From NCBI GenBank assembly GCA_902373525.1, contig CABKMN010000045.1, forward strand, positions 1-17,963: a DNA stretch of 17,963 bases, in the 5' to 3' direction. Made by a program: the position numbers and the translations under genes. How positions within the stretch are numbered: the stretch's first letter is position 1; every line of letters begins with the position of its first letter. The DNA is from an uncultured Bilophila sp. Lineage in GTDB: Bacteria > Desulfobacterota > Desulfovibrionia > Desulfovibrionales > Desulfovibrionaceae. The notes under the pieces were generated by a model. That model had not been told where the DNA came from. It was given only the letters and a program-made list of their open reading frames with translations, and searched no databases. Below, piece by piece: positions 6,618 to 12,787 of this stretch.

Positions 6618-7565
6618 ATGACCAAACAGATCATCACTGCCGAAACGATCCGGCTCGCGTGGAAAGCCGGGGAGTCGGTCGTTGTCTACGCCAAGGGCGA
6701 CATCGTCACCCAGCAGGCGCAGGACGACGCCCGGTATTACGGCATAACCCTGACGACGGAAGCCCCCGTCGTCCCGGAACCCGCTCCCGAACCGGAAGCC
6801 CCCGCGGCCCCGGCGCAGGAGGCGGCTCCGGAGCCTGTCAGCCAGCCCGTCGCCCATCAGCCCGTTCCCACGCCGGCGCTGACGGCGGAACAGCTTGCGG
6901 CCGCCACCCGGCAGTTGCAGGAAGTTCTGGCTCCGCTGGCGCAGGCCCTGACGGCAACGGCCGGACCGGCCGCGCCGGAAGTGCCTCCGCTCACGCTCAC
7001 GCCCGGCGTCAACCCCATGTCGGTCGAAGCCGCCCCCGCGGCGAACGCCGCCGTGACGGTTTCCGCCGCTCCGGCGGAGCCCAGCTCCGAGGACGCGCTC
7101 GTCGCCGCCATCCGGCGCGGCGTGCTGTCGGCTCTCCCCTCCGGGGCCGCCGACGAGGCGCTGATCGACCGGTTGATCAGGTCCGTCCTCGCCGAAACGG
7201 GACGCGCGCCCTCCGAGACGCGCCCCGGCGTCAGGCAGGCCGGAGGCGTCACGCACGTCGATAGCCGGGCCCAGAACTGGGGAGGCTCACGGGCGAAGGG
7301 CAGCGTGTCCGTCATGGACGTGCTTTCCCCCGCCAAGGGCGACAACGCCGCCGTCGGTTATCTGGATTGGGAAAACCACTCGTTTTCCTGGACGTTCCGG
7401 CGTGCGGAAGTGCTCGTGGTGCTGGAGGGTGAACTGAATCTGACCATTGAGGGCACGACCTTCAGCGCGGCGCACGGCGACGTGTTCAGCATCCCCGCGG
7501 GTACGGAGGTGCTTCTCGCCTCCTCCGGACACGTACGGTGCACCACGGTCGCGGTGGCCGCCTAG
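6618..7565 (+). CDS. eutQ: EutQ-like cupin protein with long Pro/Ala/Glu linker
   Basis: A 315-aa protein whose C-terminal ~90 residues form a cupin matching EutQ (SFSWTFRRAEVLVVLEGEL, then GDVFSIPAGTEV). Salmonella EutQ is reported as an acetate kinase of about 229 aa, so this could make ATP and acetate from the acetyl phosphate produced by the downstream phosphotransacetylase. Residues 5-45 resemble the EutQ N-terminal module (ITAETIR, AKGDIVTQQAQ, GITL). Between them lies a Pro/Ala/Glu-rich linker (about 48-155) and a predicted helix pair (158-193) that resembles encapsulation helices. Start ATG 6618 follows AAAGGAA. No ackA is present in the window. Kinase activity is inferred from the family. 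Confidence 0.82.
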   Translation: MTKQIITAETIRLAWKAGESVVVYAKGDIVTQQAQDDARYYGITLTTEAPVVPEPAPEPEAPAAPAQEAAPEPVSQPVAHQPVPTPALTAEQLAAATRQLQEVLAPLAQALTATAGPAAPEVPPLTLTPGVNPMSVEAAPAANAAVTVSAAPAEPSSEDALVAAIRRGVLSALPSGAADEALIDRLIRSVLAETGRAPSETRPGVRQAGGVTHVDSRAQNWGGSRAKGSVSVMDVLSPAKGDNAAVGYLDWENHSFSWTFRRAEVLVVLEGELNLTIEGTTFSAAHGDVFSIPAGTEVLLASSGHVRCTTVAVAA

Positions 7566-7598
7566 CCGCGTTCCTAGACCATAACGAAGGAAACAACC

Positions 7599-8375
7599 AT
7601 GATCTTTCTTACCGAAGAAGATGTGAGACAGCGTTGCGAGCTGGGTCAGGGAGGCGAATTCTGCCTTCAGGCCGGCGAGCGCCTGACTCCGGCAGCGACG
7701 GAGCTGTTGCGCAGCCGCAACTGCCGCGTCGTCCTGCCCGGTCAGTGCACTGTGGAAGCGACGCCTGCCGAGGAACCCGCCCCCGCGAAACCGGAGCCCG
7801 CTCCGGCTCCGGCGGCGGAACCCGCTCCGGCCGCCCCCGCCGCCGAACCGGCTTCCTTCCCCGACGGCACCTACCTTGACGCCGACACGGTCGTCTCCAA
7901 ATCCCATCCGCGCATTTTCCTGCGCGGCAAGCTGGATACCCTCATTTCCAGCACGGTGCTGGTGCAGACCGGGTTCGACGGCAACGGGAAACTTCCCGCC
8001 GTCCTCCGCAACGGCCTTTCCGACATCAACGTGTGGCTGTGGCAGCTCCTCCAGGCCGAAGTCTCCGGCGAAGCCATGCCCGAACAGTCTCTGTGCGGCA
8101 TGAACGCCGAAGCCATCCGCCTCGTCTCCCACGATCCCATGACCTATCTGGGTCAGGGCCACATCGTTCCCGACGTCGCTCTCGGCCCGAACGTCGCGCT
8201 CCTCAACTGGCTGCGCGCACAGGTCCGCGAAGTTGAAGTGGCGTATGTGCAGGTCGGCATGGACCGCGAGGACATGCTCACTTCGCTGAACCGCCTCAGC
8301 AGCGCCATCTATGTCCTCATGCTTCTGACTGTCGTGGCCGAATCCGGCCGCGATATTTCGAAGGTTGGTCTGTAA
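7599..8375 (+). CDS. eutT: EutT-like corrinoid adenosyltransferase-family protein lacking the Cys cluster
   Basis: A 258-aa protein aligned by eye with Salmonella EutT: N-terminal LTEEDVR...GERLTPAATELLRSR, then VVSKSHPRIFLRGKLD (99-113), CGMNAEAIRLVSHDPMTYL (166-184), HIVPDVALGPNVALLNWLR (188-206) and LNRLSSAIYVLMLL (230-243). EutT makes adenosylcobalamin for ethanolamine ammonia-lyase and has an HX11CCX2C metal motif before the helical domain. That motif is absent; residues 55-88 are instead a Pro/Ala/Glu linker. The locus encodes a glycyl-radical enzyme and no B12-dependent lyase, so the role is unclear: a structural relic, a corrinoid or nucleotide sensor, or an adenosyltransferase serving enzymes elsewhere. 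Its stop is one base from the next start, implying translational coupling. Confidence 0.82.
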   Translation: MIFLTEEDVRQRCELGQGGEFCLQAGERLTPAATELLRSRNCRVVLPGQCTVEATPAEEPAPAKPEPAPAPAAEPAPAAPAAEPASFPDGTYLDADTVVSKSHPRIFLRGKLDTLISSTVLVQTGFDGNGKLPAVLRNGLSDINVWLWQLLQAEVSGEAMPEQSLCGMNAEAIRLVSHDPMTYLGQGHIVPDVALGPNVALLNWLRAQVREVEVAYVQVGMDREDMLTSLNRLSSAIYVLMLLTVVAESGRDISKVGL

Positions 8376-8376
8376 C

Positions 8377-9369
8377 ATGAGCGTGTTTGAACGTTGCCTC
8401 GAAAAATGCCGCGCCCGGAAGGGCGTCGTGGTGTATTCCGACGGTGAAGACCGCCGCGTGGTTGCCGCCGCCGCCAAGCTGATCCGCGAAGGCCTCGTGG
8501 ACCCCATCCTCATCGGCGAACCCGAAAAGGTGCGCGCCGCATTGCAGGAAAGCGGCGAAACCGGCGTTTCCCTTCAGGTCGTCAATCCGCTGAATCCGTC
8601 TCTCGTTGAGCACAATGCAGCGGAATACATGGCGATTCAGAAGGCCAAAGGCAAGGACGTCACCGAAGAGGACGCCGTCAAGGCCGTCTCCAACGGTCTG
8701 GCCGCCGGTGCGCTCATGGTCCGTCGCGGCGAAGCGGAAATCGGCGTGGCCGGGAACCTTTCCTCCACCGCCAACGTCATCCGCGCCGGGCTGCGCATGA
8801 TCGGCACCGCCGCCGGAAGCAAGACCGTATCGAGCTTCTTCTTCATGCTGAAGGACGACAAGGTCTGCATGTTCACCGACTGCGCGGTCATCCCCGATCC
8901 CACGCCCGCTCAGCTCGCGGACATCGCCATCGGTACCTCCGGCGTGTACAAAAGCGTCATGGGCGAGGACCCGCGCGTGGCCCTGCTTTCCTTCTCCACG
9001 AAGGGCAGCGCCAAGCACGAACGCGTGGACAAGGTCCGCGCGGCGCTCGACGAAATCAAGACGCGTGAACCGAATCTGCTCGTGGACGGCGAACTCCAGC
9101 TGGACGCCGCCGTCGTGCCCGAGGTCGCTCAGTTGAAGGCCCCCGGCAGCCCGGTCGCCGGGCACGCGAACGTCTTCGTGTTCCCCTCTCTTGAAGCCGG
9201 CAACATCGGCTACAAAATCGCGCAACGCTTTGGCGGCTGGACGGCCCTCGGCCCCCTGCTCCAGGGCTTTGCCCACGGTTGGCATGACCTTTCGCGGGGA
9301 TGCAGCAGCGACGACATCTACAAAATCAGTGTCGTCGGTCTGGGCATGAACCGCGGAGGACAGCAATAA
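8377..9369 (+). CDS. eutD: Phosphate acetyltransferase, EutD/Pta type
   Basis: A 330-aa PTA_PTB-family enzyme predicted to convert acetyl-CoA and phosphate to acetyl phosphate and CoA, which recycles CoA inside the microcompartment. The length matches stand-alone phosphotransacetylases. Recognisable segments are VVVYSDGEDRRVVAAAAKLI (17-36), ILIGEP, NGLAAGALMVRRGEAEIGVAG, ALLSFSTKGSAKHERVDKVR, LLVDGELQLDAAVVPEVA, ANVFVFPSLEAGNIGYKIAQRF and ALGPLLQGFAHGWHDLSRGCSSDDI. This is the Pta/EutD fold, not the unrelated PduL fold. I chose ATG 8377, one base after the EutT-like stop, over an in-frame ATG at 8365 that overlaps it; GAAGG lies upstream. It links the aldehyde dehydrogenase to ATP formation. 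Confidence 0.93.
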   Translation: MSVFERCLEKCRARKGVVVYSDGEDRRVVAAAAKLIREGLVDPILIGEPEKVRAALQESGETGVSLQVVNPLNPSLVEHNAAEYMAIQKAKGKDVTEEDAVKAVSNGLAAGALMVRRGEAEIGVAGNLSSTANVIRAGLRMIGTAAGSKTVSSFFFMLKDDKVCMFTDCAVIPDPTPAQLADIAIGTSGVYKSVMGEDPRVALLSFSTKGSAKHERVDKVRAALDEIKTREPNLLVDGELQLDAAVVPEVAQLKAPGSPVAGHANVFVFPSLEAGNIGYKIAQRFGGWTALGPLLQGFAHGWHDLSRGCSSDDIYKISVVGLGMNRGGQQ

Positions 9370-9422
9370 ACGGAACGGCACACAACGTAACGCGTTACCC
9401 GATACGTTCCGTTCCGGGTAAC
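9370..9422 (+). other. Intercistronic region with overlapping alternative hairpins
   Basis: ACGGAACG (9370-9377) pairs with CGTTCCGT (9405-9412) around a 12-base perfect palindrome GTAACGCGTTAC (9387-9398). A competing stem pairs GTTACCCG (9394-9401) with CGGGTAAC (9415-9422). The two folds share bases and are partly exclusive. They precede the BMC-H gene's ribosome site (AAAAGGAG, about 9440-9447). Confidence 0.45.
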
Positions 9423-9454
9423 CAAGCTAACAACAATCCTAAAAGGAGTTCACA

Positions 9455-9733
9455 ATGGACGCTCTTGGCATGATCGAAACCCGTGGTCTGGTTGGTCTCA
9501 TCGAAGCCGCTGATGCTATGGTCAAGGCTGCTCGCGTGCAGCTCGTTTCCTACGAACAGATCGGCGGCGGCTATGTGACCGCCCTGGTCCGCGGCGACGT
9601 GGCCGCCTGCAAAGCCGCTACCGACGCCGGCGCCGCCGCCGTGCAGCGCGTAGGCGGCGACCTCGTGGCCGTCCATGTCATTCCTCGTCCTCATCAGGAC
9701 CTGGAAGCCGTGTTCCCTCTCAGCCGCAAGTAA
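9455..9733 (+). CDS. BMC-H major shell protein (PduA type)
   Basis: A 92-aa single BMC domain (PF00936) protein of canonical length, expected to be a main hexameric facet tile and metabolite pore. It begins DALGMIETRGLVGLIEAADAM, has the pore loop QIGGGYVTALVRGDV (PduA has a GSG at the pore, so this pore is lined by glycine) and ends HVIPRPHQDLEAVFP. The strong AAAAGGAG site 7 bases before ATG 9455 and hairpins on both sides of the gene fit high expression. Small polar substrates such as isethionate could pass this pore; that is inference. It lacks the basic tail of the other BMC-H protein in the operon, so the two tiles probably have different roles. Confidence 0.95.
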   Translation: MDALGMIETRGLVGLIEAADAMVKAARVQLVSYEQIGGGYVTALVRGDVAACKAATDAGAAAVQRVGGDLVAVHVIPRPHQDLEAVFPLSRK

Positions 9734-9751
9734 GCTTGCTCACGCCTATAG

Positions 9752-9800
9752 GCAGGTCCTAGACCTGCTCGTCGGCCTCGCCGGGGCCTTCCGCCCCGGC
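9752..9800 (+). other. Two tandem intercistronic hairpins after the major BMC-H gene
   Basis: GCAGGTC-CTA-GACCTGC (9752-9768) and GCCGGGGC-CTTCC-GCCCCGGC (9780-9800) are perfect 7- and 8-bp stems in tandem. They lie 19 bases after the shell gene's stop and well before eutN. No oligo-T follows. They could protect the upstream message from 3' exonucleases or partly terminate transcription. Confidence 0.55.
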
Positions 9801-9865
9801 CCGGCCGCCTTCAGCCTCCTTACGGAATGCTCCTGAGAGGTTTTCTTTCAGGAACGGAGAAAAGC

Positions 9866-10162
9866 ATGGAACTTGCAAAAGTCGTTGGTCAGGTCGTTTC
9901 CACGGTACGCTGCCCCGAATTGCCGTACAACTCGCTCCTTCTCGTCGAACTGCTCAACGGGAAAGGCGAGCCGGCCGGTCGCTGCCAGGTCGCCGCCGAC
10001 CCCATCGGAGCCGGTGAAGGCGAATGGGTCATCGTATCCCGCGGCAGCTCCGCACGGTTCGCCATCAACAAGGACGCTCCGTTGGACCTGGTCATTGTCG
10101 GCATCGTCGACCATGTGAACGCCGGAAAGGAAGCGATCTACCGCAAGAACGACGGCCAATAA
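9866..10162 (+). CDS. eutN: EutN/CcmL-type BMC-P pentameric vertex protein
   Basis: A 98-aa EutN_CcmL (PF03319) protein, which forms pentamers that cap the icosahedral vertices of BMC shells. It starts MELAKVVGQVVSTVRCPELP, has LLLVELLNGKGEPAG near 23-37, the conserved VAADPIGAGEGEWVIVSRGSSAR (42-64), and VDHVNAG near the C-terminus. I chose ATG 9866 (GGAGAAAAG upstream) over an in-frame ATG at 9827, because the conserved family start is MxLAxVxGxVVST. It is the only BMC-P gene in the window. With BMC-T and two BMC-H proteins it completes a minimal shell set. The gap to the next gene is 165 bases. Confidence 0.95.
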   Translation: MELAKVVGQVVSTVRCPELPYNSLLLVELLNGKGEPAGRCQVAADPIGAGEGEWVIVSRGSSARFAINKDAPLDLVIVGIVDHVNAGKEAIYRKNDGQ

Positions 10163-10193
10163 GGCCCCCGGAGCCGCCTCCTGAGGGACTCCG

Positions 10194-10226
10194 CCGGACG
10201 GACGACGTCCGGAAAACGCGTTTTTT
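10194..10226 (+). other. Possible weak attenuator between eutN and the aldehyde dehydrogenase gene
   Basis: CCGGAC (10194-10199) and GTCCGG (10207-10212) form a 6-bp stem, followed by AAAACGCGTTTTTT, itself a palindrome ending in six Ts. The layout resembles a weak terminator or attenuator inside the operon. The gene downstream still has its own AGGAG and no promoter that I can recognise. Confidence 0.35.
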
Positions 10227-10327
10227 CGATCCGCCCCTGTTCAGGAACACCGGCGGCAAATGAAGAAAAACAGGCCCCCCGCCCCGGCACCGGCCCGCGG
10301 GTCCGGCTTCCAGCATAGGAGATAGAT

Positions 10328-11782
10328 ATGGACGTGCGCCAGCAAGACGTGGAACGCATTGTCGTTGAAGTTCTCAAAAAGATGATGTCGGATCAGCCCA
10401 CCGCGGCTGCGACGACCGTCGTCGCCGCCTGCGGCTGCGACGCCGGCGACTTCGGCCTCTTCGACGAACTCGAAGACGCCGTGAAGGCCGCCGAAGCCGC
10501 TCAGAAGAAGATCAGCACCGTGGCCGTGCGCGACAAAATCATCGCCGTGATCCGCAAGACCGGCCTTGAAAACGCTCAGGCGTTCGCCGAAATGGCGCAC
10601 AACGAAACCGGCATGGGCCGCGTGAGCGACAAAATCGCCAAGAATATCCTCGTTTCCGAGCGTACTCCCGGCACCGAATGTCTCTCCCCCATGGCCATCT
10701 CCGGCGATATGGGCCTGACCCTCATTGAAAACGCTCCCTGGGGCGTGATCGCTTCCGTGACGCCGTCCACCAACCCGACCGCCACGGTCATCAACAACGC
10801 CATCAGCATGATCGCCGGCGGCAACGCCGTGGTCTTCGCTCCCCATCCGAACGCCAAGCGTTCTTCGCAGAAGGCCATTCAGGTTCTGAACAAGGCCATC
10901 ATCGAAGCGACCGGCATCGCCAACCTGCTCGTCGCCGTGAAGGAACCCACCATCGAAGTGGCCCAGCAGCTGTTCTCGCATCCGCGCATCAAGCTGCTCG
11001 TGGTGACCGGTGGTGAAGCCGTTGTGGCGCAGGCCCGCAAGGTTTCCACCATGCGCCTCATCGCCGCCGGCGCCGGCAACCCGCCGGTCGTGGTCGACGA
11101 AACCGCCAACATCGCCCGCGCCGCCCGCAGCATCTACGACGGCGCTTCCTTCGACAACAACATCATCTGCGCCGACGAAAAGGAAATCATCGCCGTTGAT
11201 TCCATCGCCGACCAGCTGAAGGCCGAAATGAAGGCCATCGGCGCCGTGGAAATCAGCCTCGAACAGGCCGATGCCGTCGCCCGCGTGGTGCTCCGCAACT
11301 ATCCTCAGGTCGAAGGCGGCAAGAAGCCCGCTCCGAATCCGAAGTGGGTCGGCCGTGACGCCGCCGTCATCGCCAAGGCCGCCGGCATCGACGTGCCCGA
11401 AAGCTGCCGTCTGCTCATCGTGGACGTGAAGCGCGACATCGACCACGTCTTCGCCCGCACCGAACAGCTGATGCCCGTCGTGCCCCTGCTGCGCGCCACC
11501 AACGTGGATGAAGCCATCGAATGGGCCCTCATCCTCGAACGCGGCCTGTCGCATACCGCCGGCATCCACTCCCGCAACATCGACAACATGGACAAGATGG
11601 CCCGCGCCATGAACACCAGCCTGTTCGTCAAGAACGGCCCGCACCTCGCCGCCCTCGGCGCCGGCGGTGAAGGCTGGACCACCATGACCATCTCCACCCC
11701 CACCGGTGAAGGTGTGACCTGCGCCCGCTCGTTCGTGCGTCTGCGCCGCTGCTGCGTTGTGGACAACTTCCGCATCGTCTGA
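10328..11782 (+). CDS. pduP: CoA-acylating acetaldehyde dehydrogenase (PduP/EutE type) with N-terminal encapsulation peptide
   Basis: Predicted to oxidise acetaldehyde with NAD+ and CoA to acetyl-CoA inside the microcompartment. The 484-aa protein has an N-terminal amphipathic helix (VRQQDVERIVVEVLKKMM, 3-20) then a variable Ala/Thr linker to about residue 43: the classic BMC encapsulation-peptide layout. The dehydrogenase domain follows with NETGMG (92-97), NAPWGVIASVTPSTNPT (135-151), AAGAGNPPVVVDETA (246-260) and the catalytic Cys281 in ASFDNNIICADEK. C-terminal FVKNGPHLAALGAGGEGWTT matches PduP. ATG 10328 has AGGAG 6-10 bases upstream. Last gene of the operon; a strong terminator starts 18 bases after its stop. 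EutE and PduP are close homologues, so the symbol is by similarity. Confidence 0.95.
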   Translation: MDVRQQDVERIVVEVLKKMMSDQPTAAATTVVAACGCDAGDFGLFDELEDAVKAAEAAQKKISTVAVRDKIIAVIRKTGLENAQAFAEMAHNETGMGRVSDKIAKNILVSERTPGTECLSPMAISGDMGLTLIENAPWGVIASVTPSTNPTATVINNAISMIAGGNAVVFAPHPNAKRSSQKAIQVLNKAIIEATGIANLLVAVKEPTIEVAQQLFSHPRIKLLVVTGGEAVVAQARKVSTMRLIAAGAGNPPVVVDETANIARAARSIYDGASFDNNIICADEKEIIAVDSIADQLKAEMKAIGAVEISLEQADAVARVVLRNYPQVEGGKKPAPNPKWVGRDAAVIAKAAGIDVPESCRLLIVDVKRDIDHVFARTEQLMPVVPLLRATNVDEAIEWALILERGLSHTAGIHSRNIDNMDKMARAMNTSLFVKNGPHLAALGAGGEGWTTMTISTPTGEGVTCARSFVRLRRCCVVDNFRIV

Positions 11783-11800
11783 TTGTAGCGCTTGCCTTTG

Positions 11801-11830
11801 AAAGGGGAGGGAGCGATCCCTCCCCTTTTT
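11801..11830 (+). terminator. Strong rho-independent terminator ending the BMC operon
   Basis: AAAGGGGAGGGA (11801-11812) and TCCCTCCCCTTT (11817-11828) form a perfect 12-bp stem with a GCGA tetraloop, and the T run continues to 11830. It separates the shell operon from the islAB transcription unit, which has its own promoter. Confidence 0.92.
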
Positions 11831-12340
11831 CGTTTGAGGCACCGGCCTTCCGGTTTTCCGGCATTCGCGCGCCCACGCTTCCGTTTTTTCGCGGCGTTGC
11901 CTTCTGAGCCGAAAGAAAACCTCTCCCGGAACGGCCCCGGCTGAAACGAACTCCGCACGCACTCCGCCGCCCCACCGTGCGCCTTCCTCTCAGCGGCGTT
12001 TTTCCTTTTCCGCCCCGACGCGGCATCGCTTTGCCGCCGGCATACGGAAGAGGCGTTTTCCCAAGCCCGAAGGGGATTCTTCCGGCGGATTCCCGTGCGA
12101 GCACGAAGGGCCGCTCCTCCGGTATGGCGCCGTAGGCCTTCCGCGCGGCCTGTTTTGCAGCGGCTTCCCACGCGGAAAAGTTCCCCGGAGTGGCGCGTCC
12201 ATGTGGCGGCTTTTTCGCTGAAATCGGCTTTTTGACTCCGTTTTTCCTTCATTGGAGGGCTTTTTCACCGGATTCTCTGCTTTTTCCAACAGTTCCGGGA
12301 TGGGAGCGGCTCAGTATAGCTCTTTTTTTCACAAAAAGGC
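11831..12340. other. Non-coding gap; nothing recognised
   Basis: About 510 bases between the terminator and the activator-site region upstream of islA. Open frames on either strand have biased, low-complexity translations (Arg/Lys/Gly-rich) with no family resemblance or good ribosome site. The plus strand is rich in T and C tracts. I see no RNA gene, repeat or promoter that I can support. Confidence 0.5.
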
Positions 12341-12350
12341 TGTTTCCGTT

Positions 12351-12366
12351 GTCGCAAAATTGCAAC
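12351..12366 (+). promoter_or_regulatory. Putative activator site of islAB, distal copy
   Basis: GTCGCAAAATTGCAAC, flanked by GTT and AT so that GTTG...CAAC forms an outer dyad. It matches 13 of 16 bases of the 12507-12522 copy and 15 of 16 of the BMC-operon copy at 2875-2890. It lies about 295 bases upstream of the -24 element. Confidence 0.65.
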
Positions 12367-12506
12367 ATATAAAAAGGTCCCCATACCCACACCCTCCTGA
12401 AGCGTACTTTTTTCAGACATGATATCAATGAGATAAAAACGACTTTCAGGAATGATTCTCTTTCCGCCGGAAATTTGAGGCTGAGGTTGCAGGAAAAGAC
12501 GCGTGC

Positions 12507-12522
12507 GTCGCAATTTTGCATC
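12507..12522 (+). promoter_or_regulatory. Putative activator site of islAB, middle copy
   Basis: GTCGCAATTTTGCATC, the reference copy used here for scoring. It starts 54 bases before the reverse-oriented proximal copy, close to five helical turns. Confidence 0.7.
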
Positions 12523-12535
12523 ATCAATGCCGAGC

Positions 12536-12558
12536 TTTTCAGGGTTTGTTCCTGATAA
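12536..12558. repeat. Dyad TTTTCAGG-N7-CCTGATAA upstream of islA
   Basis: A 7-of-8-bp inverted repeat with a 7-base spacer. It has the same spacing and nearly the same arms as the dyad at 3004-3026. It ends 2 bases before the proximal activator-motif copy, so proteins bound at the two could contact or compete. Confidence 0.5.
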
Positions 12559-12560
12559 GA

Positions 12561-12576
12561 GATGCAAATTTGCGAC
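12561..12576 (-). promoter_or_regulatory. Putative activator site of islAB, proximal copy
   Basis: The minus strand reads GTCGCAAATTTGCATC, 15 of 16 identical to the 12507-12522 copy, with a perfect inner palindrome GCAAATTTGC. It lies about 85 bases upstream of the -24 element, a typical enhancer position. Confidence 0.7.
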
Positions 12577-12660
12577 TCCCCCCTTTTAGGCTCTCAGACC
12601 CCAAAATTCCCTTTCTCACAATCAGGCGAAATAACAGCGAAACATTTTTTCAAACGATTC

Positions 12661-12676
12661 TGGCACGGCCCTTGCT
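12661..12676 (+). promoter_or_regulatory. Sigma-54 (-24/-12) promoter of islAB
   Basis: TGGCACGGCCCTTGCT is a perfect match to TGGCACG-N4-TTGCW, with GG and GC 12 bases apart. The expected start near 12688 leaves a leader of about 100 bases before ATG 12788. Three activator-motif copies lie upstream. Confidence 0.9.
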
Positions 12677-12787
12677 TTATAGAAGAGCAAGACAAGTGAA
12701 GAAGCGAACGAGAACTTCCAGGTGGCAACCGGGAAAGCTCCAAGCAACCATACAACTCAACCCTCATTCTTCATACGGAGAAGTACC

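Noticed and set aside
12423..12435. IHF-like site (TATCAATGAGATA)
   Set aside because: It resembles WATCAA-N4-TTR but fails the last part of the consensus; AT-rich sequence here makes chance matches likely.
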